Source: Paracoccaceae bacterium (GTDB lineage Bacteria; Pseudomonadota; Alphaproteobacteria; Rhodobacterales; Rhodobacteraceae). From it: DNA of 64,000 nt. Shown here piece by piece: positions 1 through 8,413 of the stretch (within the stretch, counting starts at the first letter, position 1; the number at the start of each line of letters is the position of its first letter). The stretch covers positions 1 to 64,000 of the forward strand of contig JAFIEO010000067.1 in the NCBI GenBank assembly GCA_020832445.1. The letters run 5' to 3'. The notes below the pieces were generated by a model, which saw only the letters and a program-made list of their open reading frames with translations, did no database searches and was not told the origin of the DNA. Made by a program: the position numbers and the translations under genes.

Positions 1-169
1 TGTGTCGATCGGGCTGACACCATTTGACAATGGCTGGCTGTCGCTGGGCTATAATTTCAAAGGCTTCCATGACCCCGACTTCTCGGCCCTGGGCCATACT
101 GATCGCGGCCCTTTCATCCAGTTCCGTCTGAAATTCGACGCGGACAGCCTGCGGGGGATGTTCAGATGA
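1..169 (+). CDS. C-terminal end of an outer-membrane/repeat protein (5' partial)
   Basis: An open frame enters from the left edge and stops at 167-169, leaving 55 visible residues that end ...GPFIQFRLKFDADSLRGMFR. Alternating hydrophobic residues, many aromatics and an almost terminal Phe look like the last strands of an outer-membrane beta-barrel. That is inference from composition only. The stop overlaps the start of the next gene (ATGA), so the two are translationally coupled. The next product is a secreted DUF11/glycine-rich protein, so this may be the barrel-bearing end of a large surface repeat protein. The N-terminal part is outside the window, so the family cannot be named. Confidence 0.6.
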   Translation, partial: VSIGLTPFDNGWLSLGYNFKGFHDPDFSALGHTDRGPFIQFRLKFDADSLRGMFR

Positions 170-1785
170 GGGTTGCATGGCTTTTGACGGTCGCGGCAGC
201 ACTGCAAGCCGTTTTGCTTGTTGCACTGCCTAGAACCGCATACGCGAATGAGTTATGCGACCCTTTCGCTGGGGGAGGTGAAGTATCGCTGATCACAGAT
301 GGAAATGAACAATACTGTGTTCACAGGTTCCTGACGACCGGGGCCACATCCTTTGTCGCGCAACAGTCACTTTCCGTCGAATACCTTGTCGTTGGTGGCG
401 GTGGTGGTGGCGGCAGTTCAGACTTGTTTAATGAGATTAACTTTATGTCAGGTGGGGGTGGCGGTGCTGGTGGGGTGCGTCAGGCAACTGATATTCCTGT
501 TCTGTCAGGGGCTCATACAGTTGTCGTTGGTACAGGCGGGACGGGTGGTACGCAAAACCGCGGGGCCAATGGCGGCAATAGCACTTTCAGCGATATCACT
601 GCGATAGGCGGCGGCGGCGGCGGCGGCAGCACATTTGATCCGGTATCCATCCCGCCGACATCCGGCGGAAGCGGGGGCGGTGGCGGTGGACGCCAAAGCT
701 GGAATGATGCCCCCGCCACGAATGGCGCTGATGGGACCACGGCCCAAGGCAACAGCGGCGGCGATGGTCGTAATGGGTCTACCGGAGGGACACAGGGTGC
801 CAACGCACCAGAACAGGCAGGCGGCGGCGGCGGCGGGGCGGGTGGCCCCGGTGGCAATGGGCTGACCAATCAAGGGGGCACTGGCGGTGCTGGTATCACA
901 TCGTTCATCACAGGACTGGCGCAGGGATATGGCGGCGGGGGCGGCGGTGGACATCGCGGCGATACGGGTAGTGGTGGCAGCGCCACTCATGGCGGGGGCA
1001 CAGGGGCAGGTGGTATCAGCACAGCCGCCGCAGGGAATGGCACAGCCAACACAGGCGGCGGGGGTGGTGGCGCAGGGCGCGGGCTGGATCAGGGCGGCAA
1101 TGGCGGTTCTGGCGTTGTGGTCATCCGCTACCTTGTCAACACGGCACCTAAAGCGGATGCTGGTGCGCCCCAAAGCGTCACGGCCTTCACCGCTGTGTCC
1201 CTCGATGGTAGTGCCTCGGTCGATGTGGATGACAATATCATTAGCTATCACTGGACCCAGTCTTCGGGCACTTCCGTTGCATTGCTTGATGGCGACACCG
1301 CCACACCCGGCTTTACTGCACCGCAACCCACAGGCAGCAGCGAAACGCTGGTGTTTCAACTGACCGTCACTGATGCTTTCGGTCTGACCTCGGTCGATAC
1401 TGTCACCATCACCTTGCAGGGCGTTGCAGAACTGACAGCCACCAAGCGCGTGGCCGTCTTTTCCGAGAATGGCAATGATTGCGCGGATCTGAATGCCACC
1501 GCCCCGCCTGAACCGATGACCCCGGCAGCAATTCCCGGGGCCTGCATCGAATATGAAATCGATGTTGAAAATACGGGTCCCGTCGCGGCACAGGGCATCA
1601 GTCTGGTAGATGAACTGCCCGCAAGCCTACGCTATCAAAATGCACAGCTTGGCGGCGACTGGGGTGCGGGCACAGCCCTTACAACACCAAATTGCCCTGA
1701 ACCGGGCTGCGAAATCAGGGTCGATGATGGTGTGCTTGCGGCAGGCGCGACCGCAACCATCACCATCCGCGCCACGATCAACTGA
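166..1785 (+). CDS. Secreted polyglycine-rich / Ig-like / DUF11-type surface protein
   Basis: This is a 539-residue exported protein. Residues 1-27 form a signal peptide ending at AYA. Residues about 70-325 are a glycine-rich domain that opens with VEYLVVGGGGGGG and closes with GVVVIRY, the pattern of polyglycine-II folds in phage-tail-tip adhesins and related bacterial surface proteins. Residues about 328-420 resemble a PKD/REJ Ig-like module (DAGAPQSV, LDGSAS, YHWTQ). The last 110 residues resemble a DUF11 repeat (CIEYEIDVENTG, LVDELPASL) with several cysteines. It overlaps the upstream gene by four bases and is followed by a strong hairpin. In-frame GGC runs at 607-627 and 820-834 could vary in length. 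An adhesin or cell-surface role is inferred. Confidence 0.75.
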   Translation: MRVAWLLTVAAALQAVLLVALPRTAYANELCDPFAGGGEVSLITDGNEQYCVHRFLTTGATSFVAQQSLSVEYLVVGGGGGGGSSDLFNEINFMSGGGGGAGGVRQATDIPVLSGAHTVVVGTGGTGGTQNRGANGGNSTFSDITAIGGGGGGGSTFDPVSIPPTSGGSGGGGGGRQSWNDAPATNGADGTTAQGNSGGDGRNGSTGGTQGANAPEQAGGGGGGAGGPGGNGLTNQGGTGGAGITSFITGLAQGYGGGGGGGHRGDTGSGGSATHGGGTGAGGISTAAAGNGTANTGGGGGGAGRGLDQGGNGGSGVVVIRYLVNTAPKADAGAPQSVTAFTAVSLDGSASVDVDDNIISYHWTQSSGTSVALLDGDTATPGFTAPQPTGSSETLVFQLTVTDAFGLTSVDTVTITLQGVAELTATKRVAVFSENGNDCADLNATAPPEPMTPAAIPGACIEYEIDVENTGPVAAQGISLVDELPASLRYQNAQLGGDWGAGTALTTPNCPEPGCEIRVDDGVLAAGATATITIRATIN

Positions 1786-1826
1786 CCAGATTGGCCGCAC
1801 CCGCAGCATGTGTCCGTCCTTATGTC

Positions 1827-1865
1827 GTGTCACTATGGGCGGCATTCCGCCGCCCATAGTGACAC
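1827..1865 (+). terminator. Perfect 17-bp stem-loop after the glycine-rich gene
   Basis: The arms GTGTCACTATGGGCGGC (1827-1843) and 1849-1865 are perfectly complementary around the loop ATTCC. It starts about 40 bases after the stop codon. No T-run follows, so it is either a U-less terminator or an mRNA 3'-end stabiliser. Confidence 0.6.
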
Positions 1866-1944
1866 GCCGGAACCATATGCCGGCCCAGATTGTTCTTAGT
1901 TCAATAGGTCTGACTGAGGACCGATTAAACGAAGGAAAAAGAAC

Positions 1945-2430
1945 ATGAAACTTTCCCGCATTCTTGCCCCTGCCATTTTTGCACTGGCATCCAGCACTGC
2001 ACTGGCCGGTGTCGACCAGGTGTCCGAGGTCACAGTCAAAGCAGACATCACTGCCATCAGCAACGAAGAGGCCGCGAAATTCTGGTCCACAATTGCCGAA
2101 GATCTGGAAAATGCCATTCTTGCGCGCATTGTGGAACGGATCGAAGATGAAGGTGCCCGTATTTCTGTGCGTCTGGAAGAAGTGGCACTTGCCAGTGCGT
2201 TCGAACGCAGCTTCGATCTGGAACAGTCGATTCTTGTGGGTCAGGTCAATGTGACCGATGAAACCAACAACGCCAATTTCAATTCCTATGAACTTAGCGT
2301 TTCATTGTCGGGCGTTACGGCGGTTGATGAAGGCGGCGATCCGCTGACATTTGAAAATGTCGATGCGGAACTTGCCTACCAGACCCTGATTACCGCGTTT
2401 GCAGATGGCGTGGTCACGCGTCTGGACTAA
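1945..2430 (+). CDS. Small exported protein of unknown function
   Basis: This 161-residue protein has a clear signal peptide (residues 1-21, ending STALA). The purine-rich stretch GAAGGAAAAAGAAC just before the ATG supports the start. The mature part is acidic and looks alpha/beta, with long amphipathic segments and the phrase TDETNNANFNSYELSVSLSGV. It contains no cysteine after the signal peptide and no lipobox. I do not recognise the family. It has its own terminator, so it is probably a single-gene unit. A periplasmic or surface location is inferred from the signal peptide, and the next-door surface protein suggests an envelope role. Confidence 0.7.
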   Translation: MKLSRILAPAIFALASSTALAGVDQVSEVTVKADITAISNEEAAKFWSTIAEDLENAILARIVERIEDEGARISVRLEEVALASAFERSFDLEQSILVGQVNVTDETNNANFNSYELSVSLSGVTAVDEGGDPLTFENVDAELAYQTLITAFADGVVTRLD

Positions 2431-2466
2431 GCCTAGTTGCGAAAATCCGCATAGGGAACAGATCAG

Positions 2467-2493
2467 GGGGGCCGTGCTTTCGGCCCCCTTTTT
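2467..2493 (+). terminator. Rho-independent terminator
   Basis: The stem GGGGGCCG / CGGCCCCC (2467-2474 and 2481-2488) has a 6-base loop and is followed by TTTTT. It ends the unit of the small exported protein. Nothing else is evident from 2494 to 2646 apart from an imperfect inverted repeat TGCGAAAT...ATTTTGCA just before the next start. Confidence 0.85.
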
Positions 2494-2646
2494 GTTTGTG
2501 TCTGCGCCACTTGCCGCATGATCAGGCGCGGACGTTTCCGTTGGTTCAATATCAGGCGTTAAAGGTCGTATTGTTTATTCATGGGCGGCCTTCATGCGGC
2601 GCCGGATTTCCTTGAATAATTTGCGAAATGGCAATATTTTGCACAT

Positions 2647-3699
2647 ATGAAAAAACCCGCATCCGCCCCCCTTGACGAACCACGCGGTCCCTATGACCGC
2701 GAAGGGGCGCAGGAAGATTTGTGGTTTCTGCCCGGCCCACCAGAAGATGAACCTGATTTCCTGTCACCGGGTCCCGAACACGAACCGACAGAAGCATCGG
2801 TTCTCGATGAATGGACCCGCGCCGAAGCCCGCCATGCCGCGCGGCTTGCGCGGGTTGCAGGCCGGCTGGGCGCGCTGGACGAGCGGCTGAAACGTGGCGC
2901 TTCAGGCTGGCGGCAGCGGCTGGCGCTGCTGGAAGCGGTGGAATTAAGCTGGGTCAATGGCAACAGGGTGGCCCCCGACAGGTTGGCGCTTTGGGTGGCG
3001 CTGCGTGTGTCCGGTGTGCAGGACGACACACAGGTGTTGTCTGCCCTTGGCTGGGCCGTGCGGCGGCTGGCGGGCGGGCCGGGGCCACAGGCGGGATTGC
3101 CGGAATTCCTTGGCCGCCATGATGCAGGCGCTTTGGATGATGCATCCGAACGCTTCACCGAACGCGCCAGCGCATGGCAGGAGTTGATGCAAGCGGGCGC
3201 ACATCTGCACCCTGTGACACGCGCCTGCATGGGGTATCATCTGTGGTCGCTGGCGGGGTTGGTTCATCAGGGCGGCGCGCTGGAAGCCGCAGTCACTGCC
3301 GCGCGTATTGCCGCAGGCGACGGGCAGGGCGCGGTTTTCGCGCCGCTGGCCATGGGCGGGGCTGCGGGCTTGCGTGCCCAAGGTCCCCCCGATGCGCGGC
3401 TGAAGCGGTGGTATGACAGCATGGACAGCGCCACGTTAAGTGCGCAGCGCCATCTGGACCAGATCGACGCTTGGGGGGCGCGCGCGGATGCCGCAATGGC
3501 GCGGCTGTCGGGGCGCACCCCCCCTGCCTTGCGGGTGGCGCTGGCGGATTGGCCGCTACTCTCCGCACCCATGGCCGAGGCCCTGACAGGGGCCAGCCGC
3601 GCGGCGGTGCAGCGCAACCTTGCATGGATGGAAGATCACGGGCTGATCCGCGAGATGACAGGGCAAGGGCGGTTTCGCATGTGGCGCGCGGCGGTGTGA
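2647..3699 (+). CDS. DUF1612 / RHE_PE00001-like protein with C-terminal helix-turn-helix
   Basis: This 350-residue protein has no signal peptide or membrane segment. Residues 20-50 are acidic and proline-rich (DLWFLPGPPEDEPDFLSPGP). Residues 60-150 are helical with the LDERLKRG...GWRQRLALLEA arrangement that I associate with the RHE_PE00001/DUF1612 family. The last 50 residues (ADWPLLSAPMAEALTGASRAAVQRNLAWMEDHGLI) form a winged-helix-like DNA-binding domain. Family members are best known from rhizobial plasmids, and their function is not established. No good Shine-Dalgarno precedes the ATG. It is transcribed alone and ends at its own terminator. The assignment rests on remembered motif similarity. 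Confidence 0.55.
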   Translation: MKKPASAPLDEPRGPYDREGAQEDLWFLPGPPEDEPDFLSPGPEHEPTEASVLDEWTRAEARHAARLARVAGRLGALDERLKRGASGWRQRLALLEAVELSWVNGNRVAPDRLALWVALRVSGVQDDTQVLSALGWAVRRLAGGPGPQAGLPEFLGRHDAGALDDASERFTERASAWQELMQAGAHLHPVTRACMGYHLWSLAGLVHQGGALEAAVTAARIAAGDGQGAVFAPLAMGGAAGLRAQGPPDARLKRWYDSMDSATLSAQRHLDQIDAWGARADAAMARLSGRTPPALRVALADWPLLSAPMAEALTGASRAAVQRNLAWMEDHGLIREMTGQGRFRMWRAAV

Positions 3700-3744
3700 G
3701 CGCGCGCGAAAAACCCTGTCGCCCTGCGTGATGATTGCGGCAGA

Positions 3745-3775
3745 CAGGGGGGCGTGCGAAGCCCCCCCTGTTTTT
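3745..3775 (+). terminator. Rho-independent terminator
   Basis: CAGGGGGGC pairs with GCCCCCCCTG (one bulged C) around a short GTGCGAA-type loop, then TTTTT at 3771-3775. It ends the DUF1612-like gene and separates it from the convergent dehydrogenase operon. Confidence 0.8.
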
Positions 3776-3778
3776 GTC

Positions 3779-5293
3779 TTATTTCAGATCGTCGGGTCGC
3801 AGTGCGGCTGGCAGGTTCTGGTAGCACACGGGGCGCAGGAAGCGGCGGATGGACAGGGTGCCCACGGATGTCGCGCCGAAATTGGTCGAGGCGGGGTAGG
3901 GGCCGCCATGAACCATGCTGTCGGCCACCTCGACCCCGGTGGGGAAGCCATTGGCCAGAATGCGCCCGGCCTTGCGTTCCAGCACCGGCATCAGGCGCTG
4001 GCCCAGGCCTGTGTCGGCGTCATCCAGATGCAGGGTGCAGGTCAGCTGGCCTTGCAGCGCGCGCGCCAGTTCCAGCATCTGCTCTTCATCCCGCGCGCGG
4101 ATGATCAGACCCAGCGGGCCGAACACCTCCTCGCCCAAGGCGTGGTTCTCCAGCCATGCATCGGCGGTGGTTTCATACAGATACGGCGTGGCTGCGCGCC
4201 CGTCGCAACTGGTGGCCAGCACTTCGCGCACGCCCGCGCTGGCGGCTATGCGGTCGCGGCCCGCGCGGTAGGCCTCGGCCATGCCATCCGTCAGCATGGT
4301 CTGCGCGGCCACGCCTGCCAGCGCGTCCTTGGCGGTGGCGGCAAACTCATCGGCCTGCGGCCCGTCCAGCACCACGGCAATGCCGGGATTGGTGCAGAAC
4401 TGGCCCGCGCCCATGCTCAGGCTGGCGGCCCAGCCTTTGGCGATGTCCGCCCCGCGTCCGCCCATGGCCGCAGGCAGGATGAACATGGGGTTCACGCTGC
4501 CCAATTCGCCAAAGAAGGGAATGGGATCAGCGCGTTGCGCACACAGATCAAACAGCGCGCGACCCCCGCCAAGCGAGCCGGTGAAGCCCACAGCGCGGAT
4601 CAGCGGGTGGGTGACCAATGCCGCGCCAACTTCGCGGTTGCCGCCCTGTATCAGCGAAAACACGCCCGGATGCAGCCCGCAGGTTTTGGCGGCTGCCGCA
4701 ATCGCATCGCCCACCAATTCGCCGGTGCCGGGATGGGCGGAATGGCCCTTGACGACGACGGGACAGCCTGCGGCGAGTGCGGCTGCCGTGTCGCCGCCGC
4801 CCACGGAAAAGGCCAATGGAAAGTTCGACGCACCAAACACCGCCACAGGGCCGATGGGGCGCTGGATCATGTGCAATTCGGGGCGCGGGGCGGGCTGGCG
4901 GTCGGGCAGGGCCGCGTCATGGCGGCGGTCCAGATAATCGCCCTTGCGGATATGGTCGGCAAACAGGCGCAACTGGCCTGTGGTGCGCCCCCGCTCGCCC
5001 ACCAGCCGCGCTTCCGGCAGGCCGGATTCGGCGCAACCCATCGCGGTGATGGCATCGCCGCGCGCGTCAATCTCATCGGCGATGGCGTCCAGAAACGCCG
5101 CGCGGTCCGCGCGGGCGGAGTAGCCATAGGTTTCAAACGCGTCTTCGGCGGCGCGACAGGCGCGGTCCACCAGATCCGGCGTGCCCACCGCAAATTCATG
5201 CGCAGGACCAGACGCCGGGCTGGACGCAAACCGCGCCCCACCATCAACCCGTTCACCTGCAATCAAATGCATCCCATGCGGAATATGCGTCAT
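3779..5293 (-). CDS. NADP-dependent alpha-ketoglutaric semialdehyde (2,5-dioxopentanoate) dehydrogenase
   Basis: It oxidises alpha-ketoglutaric semialdehyde to 2-oxoglutarate, the last step of oxidative pentose degradation. The protein is 504 residues in the aldehyde dehydrogenase superfamily. NAD(P) and catalytic motifs are visible: ASNFPLA (Asn157), the general-base Glu263 in FFGELGSVNP and the catalytic Cys300 in AGQFCTNPG. The segment VKGHSAHPGTGELV marks the NADP-type KGSADH subgroup known from sugar-acid and hydroxyproline pathways. I start at the second Met, because AAAGG lies seven bases upstream; the longer form would begin at 5314. It is the last gene of the lacI-xylD-xylX operon. 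It is the only such enzyme in the window, so it probably also serves the arabinose genes. Confidence 0.9.
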   Translation of the reverse strand: MTHIPHGMHLIAGERVDGGARFASSPASGPAHEFAVGTPDLVDRACRAAEDAFETYGYSARADRAAFLDAIADEIDARGDAITAMGCAESGLPEARLVGERGRTTGQLRLFADHIRKGDYLDRRHDAALPDRQPAPRPELHMIQRPIGPVAVFGASNFPLAFSVGGGDTAAALAAGCPVVVKGHSAHPGTGELVGDAIAAAAKTCGLHPGVFSLIQGGNREVGAALVTHPLIRAVGFTGSLGGGRALFDLCAQRADPIPFFGELGSVNPMFILPAAMGGRGADIAKGWAASLSMGAGQFCTNPGIAVVLDGPQADEFAATAKDALAGVAAQTMLTDGMAEAYRAGRDRIAASAGVREVLATSCDGRAATPYLYETTADAWLENHALGEEVFGPLGLIIRARDEEQMLELARALQGQLTCTLHLDDADTGLGQRLMPVLERKAGRILANGFPTGVEVADSMVHGGPYPASTNFGATSVGTLSIRRFLRPVCYQNLPAALRPDDLK

Positions 5294-5360
5294 ATCAGTG
5301 CCTTTCAGTTTCATATGTCAGTTGCGCGGCCAGCCGCGCGTTTGGGGGGGGCAATTCCAG

Positions 5361-6512
5361 CTATAGCAGGTCGCGCCCCGCAAGATTGCGCATCAATGCG
5401 GCCGTGCCGAAAGCCCAGTGCGGTGCTTTGGTGGAACACATAACAGTGTTGACCAGATTTCCCAACCCTGATGCAGAAATTGTCACGCGGTCGCCCATAT
5501 GATGGGTGAAGCCCGCGCCTTTGGCGTCGCGGTCGGCCACGGGGGCGAACATCGTGCCCAGATACAGCATGAACCCGTCGGGATACTGATGATGTGCCCC
5601 GCAGGTTTGCGCGGCCAGATCGGCAGGATCGCGGCTGATCTCGCGCATTGAAGAATGGCCAGACAACTGGAATCCGTCCGTGCCGTCAATGGTCATGTCA
5701 AGTTCGGCCTTGCGGATGTCATCCAGCCCGAAGCCTGCATCAAACAGGCGGATAAAGGGGCCAAGTGCAGCGGATGCGTTGTTATCCTTGGCCTTGCCAA
5801 GCAGCAATGCCGAGCGCCCTTCGATGTCACGCAGATTGACGTCATTGCCCAGACACGCGCCCAGAATGCGCCCGTCAGAGGCGCAGGCCAGCACGATTTC
5901 AGGTTCGGGGTTGTTCCAACTGCTGGACGGATGCAGGCCCACAGCCGCGCCGTGCCCGACCGCAGACATGGGTTGCGCCTTGGTGAACACCTCGGCATCG
6001 GGGCCAATGCCCACTTCCAGATATTGCGACCACAGGTTTTCGGCCTGCAAGACGGATTTCACACGCGCCGCTTCCGGCGATCCGGGCACAAGGTCGCGCA
6101 GGCTGTCGCCGATAACGCCTGAGACCTTGGTGCGGATTGCGTCGGCGCGCGCGGCATCGCCGCCTGCGCGTTCCTCGATCACCCGTTCCAGCATGGAGCG
6201 TGCGAAGGTCACGCCGCAGGCTTTGATAGCTTGCAGGTCGCACGGCGCAAGAAGGCGGAGATCATTCGCGCCCGCATCGGGGTTGCACGCGCTGTCAAGC
6301 GCATCCAACGCGCAAACCGGCACGCCCGTGGTGTTTTGCACATGTGTCAGCGGGTCGGGCAATTCCAGCACATCACGCATGGTGGGCGCGGTTTTGGTTG
6401 TGATGTCGATAATCTGGCCGTCGCGCAGGGTGACCGCGCTGGGGCCGATATCAGGACGCCAGATACGGCCAATATATATGCCGTTGTCGTCCAGATTCTG
6501 GTTCAGTGTCAT
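5361..6512 (-). CDS. xylX: 2-keto-3-deoxy-D-xylonate dehydratase (FAH family)
   Basis: It dehydrates 2-keto-3-deoxy-pentonate to alpha-ketoglutaric semialdehyde. The 383-residue protein belongs to the fumarylacetoacetate hydrolase fold. Characteristic stretches include LAPCDLQAIKACGVTFARSM, GPDAEVFTK, the metal-site motif WNNPEPEIVL, GNDVNLRDIEGRSALLLGKA and HHQYPDGFMLYLGTMFAP. These closely resemble Caulobacter XylX. It sits 17 bases after xylD and 67 bases before the semialdehyde dehydrogenase, the biochemical order of the Weimberg pathway. The alternative substrate L-2-keto-3-deoxyarabonate cannot be excluded, but a separate DapA-type enzyme for that compound lies at 13.4-14.4 kb. Confidence 0.9.
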   Translation of the reverse strand: MTLNQNLDDNGIYIGRIWRPDIGPSAVTLRDGQIIDITTKTAPTMRDVLELPDPLTHVQNTTGVPVCALDALDSACNPDAGANDLRLLAPCDLQAIKACGVTFARSMLERVIEERAGGDAARADAIRTKVSGVIGDSLRDLVPGSPEAARVKSVLQAENLWSQYLEVGIGPDAEVFTKAQPMSAVGHGAAVGLHPSSSWNNPEPEIVLACASDGRILGACLGNDVNLRDIEGRSALLLGKAKDNNASAALGPFIRLFDAGFGLDDIRKAELDMTIDGTDGFQLSGHSSMREISRDPADLAAQTCGAHHQYPDGFMLYLGTMFAPVADRDAKGAGFTHHMGDRVTISASGLGNLVNTVMCSTKAPHWAFGTAALMRNLAGRDLL

Positions 6513-6529
6513 ATTCCGGTCTTTCTGGT

Positions 6530-8311
6530 TCAGTGATTGTCGCGTGGCAGGTCATGGCGGATGCGCTGGTAGGCGGTGGCCAGTTCCAGACAGCCGCCGT
6601 CAGACAGCTGGCCGACATGAGTGCGGTAGATTTCCTGCCAGGGTGTCTGATGGTGAATTTCGGGCGCGGTCCATGCATCGCGACGGGCCTGCCATTCATC
6701 CGCATCGACAAGCGCGTCCAGTCGACTGGCATTCAGGTCCAGCCGCACGCGGTCGCCGGTTTGCAAAAGCGCAAGACCGCCGCCCACAACCGATTCAGGG
6801 CTGGCATTCAGGATCGACGGGGATTCCGATGTGCCCGATTGCCGCCCGTCGCCCACTGTGGGCAAATGGTTCACGCCCGCGCGCAGCAGCGCGTCTGGCG
6901 GCTGCATGTTCACCACCTCGGCCGAACCGGGATAGCCCACACAACCCACGCCGCGAATGAACAGGATGGTTTCTTCATCAATGCCAAGGGCGGGGTCGTT
7001 GATGCGGTCGTGGTAATCTTCGGGCCCTTCAAACACGACGGCGTGCGCTTCAAAAATGCCTTCCTGCCCCGGTTTGGACAGGAAGCGCGCACGAAAATCT
7101 GGCGATATGACAGATGTTTTCATCAGGGCCGAGTCGAACAGATTGCCCGACAGCACCAGAAAGCCCGCGTTTTCGCGCAAGGGGGCGCTGACAGGCAGGA
7201 TGACATCTGTATCAAGGCTGGCCCAATCGCCCAATGCCGCGCCCATTGTGGCCCCGCTGGCGGTCATGGCACTGTCATGCAACAATCCTGCCTTGCGCAA
7301 TTCGCCCATGACGGCGGGCACGCCGCCTGCACGGAAGAAACTTTCGCCAAGATACTTGCCTGCGGGCTGCATATTGACCAGCAGCGGCACATTGAAGCCG
7401 ATTTTCTGCCAGTCGGTGACATGCAGATCGACCCCCGCATGGCGGGCAATGGCCTGCAAATGGGGCGGTGCATTGGTGGACCCGCCAATCGCGGAATTCA
7501 CGATAATGGCGTTTTCAAACGCTTCGCGCGTCAGAATGTCGGATGGTTTCAGGTCTTCATGCACCATGGCCACGATGCGCCGTCCGGTTTCATAGGCCAT
7601 GGCCATACGTTCCCGAAACGGCGCGGGAATGGCGGAACTGCCGGTCAGGGTCATGCCAAGCGCTTCGGCCATGGCGTTCATTGTGCTGGCAGTGCCCATG
7701 GTGTTGCAATGCCCAAGGCTGGGCGCGGAGGCGCACACGCGAGAGATGAATTCATCATATTCGATCTTGCCTTCGCTAAGCAGGCGGCGGCTTTCCCAGA
7801 CAATCGTGCCCGACCCCGCGCGCTTGCCCTGCCACCAGCCGTCCAGCATTGGCCCGCCATTCAACGCAATCGCGGGCAGATCCACTGTGGCGGCCCCCAT
7901 CAGCATGGCAGGCGTGGTCTTGTCGCAGCCGGTGGTCAGCACGACCCCGTCGATGGGATAGCCGTGCAACACTTCGACCAGTGACAGATAGGCAAGGTTG
8001 CGGTCCAGCGCCGCTGTGGGCCGCTTGCCGGTTTCCTGAATGGGATGCACCGGAAATTCCATGGGAATGCCGCCTGCATCGCGAATGCCTGCCTTGATGC
8101 GGTCCATCAGGAACACATGGATCTTGTTGCACGGCGCCAGATCGCTGCCGGTCTGGGCAATGCCGATCACGGGCCGCCCGCCCTGCAATTCGTCGCGGGT
8201 GTATTCCTGATTCAGATACCGTTCCAGATACAGCGCGGTCATGCCGGGATTGTTGGGGTTGTCGAACCATTCCTGTGAACGGAATTTCTTGTGGGCGCGC
8301 GTGTCTGTCAT
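6530..8311 (-). CDS. xylD: D-xylonate dehydratase (IlvD/Edd family, Fe-S)
   Basis: It converts D-xylonate to 2-keto-3-deoxyxylonate. The 593-residue protein has the three cluster cysteines of the family: Cys61 (DLAPCN), Cys129 (TTGCDKTTPA) and Cys202 (GHCNTMGTAST). The phrases MTALYLERYLN, IGIAQTGSDLAPCN, MEFPVHPI and GDGRQSGTSESPSILNASPE match Caulobacter XylD closely and differ from the arabinonate dehydratase at 15.3-17.0 kb. The start at 8311 is chosen because AAAAGGCAG precedes it; an in-frame upstream Met (8350) would add 13 residues without family similarity. It is the first structural gene after lacI, with a 102-base gap. Confidence 0.92.
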   Translation of the reverse strand: MTDTRAHKKFRSQEWFDNPNNPGMTALYLERYLNQEYTRDELQGGRPVIGIAQTGSDLAPCNKIHVFLMDRIKAGIRDAGGIPMEFPVHPIQETGKRPTAALDRNLAYLSLVEVLHGYPIDGVVLTTGCDKTTPAMLMGAATVDLPAIALNGGPMLDGWWQGKRAGSGTIVWESRRLLSEGKIEYDEFISRVCASAPSLGHCNTMGTASTMNAMAEALGMTLTGSSAIPAPFRERMAMAYETGRRIVAMVHEDLKPSDILTREAFENAIIVNSAIGGSTNAPPHLQAIARHAGVDLHVTDWQKIGFNVPLLVNMQPAGKYLGESFFRAGGVPAVMGELRKAGLLHDSAMTASGATMGAALGDWASLDTDVILPVSAPLRENAGFLVLSGNLFDSALMKTSVISPDFRARFLSKPGQEGIFEAHAVVFEGPEDYHDRINDPALGIDEETILFIRGVGCVGYPGSAEVVNMQPPDALLRAGVNHLPTVGDGRQSGTSESPSILNASPESVVGGGLALLQTGDRVRLDLNASRLDALVDADEWQARRDAWTAPEIHHQTPWQEIYRTHVGQLSDGGCLELATAYQRIRHDLPRDNH

Positions 8312-8413
8312 GATATTCGGCTGCCTTTTCAAATATGGGTGCTCGGGCATTCAGGATGGCGCGGAACAGGCGTGATCCGCGCGGTTATACCGGAAGGGGC
8401 ATAGGAATTTACA

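Noticed and set aside
3728-5443. 571-residue plus-strand open frame antisense to the semialdehyde dehydrogenase
   Set aside because: It is the complement of a gene with intact catalytic motifs, has low-complexity Gln/Arg/Ala composition and no recognisable domain; GC-rich codon use leaves the antisense frame open.
6506-7984. 492-residue plus-strand open frame antisense to xylD
   Set aside because: xylD carries three conserved cluster cysteines in the other strand; the antisense reading has no family features.
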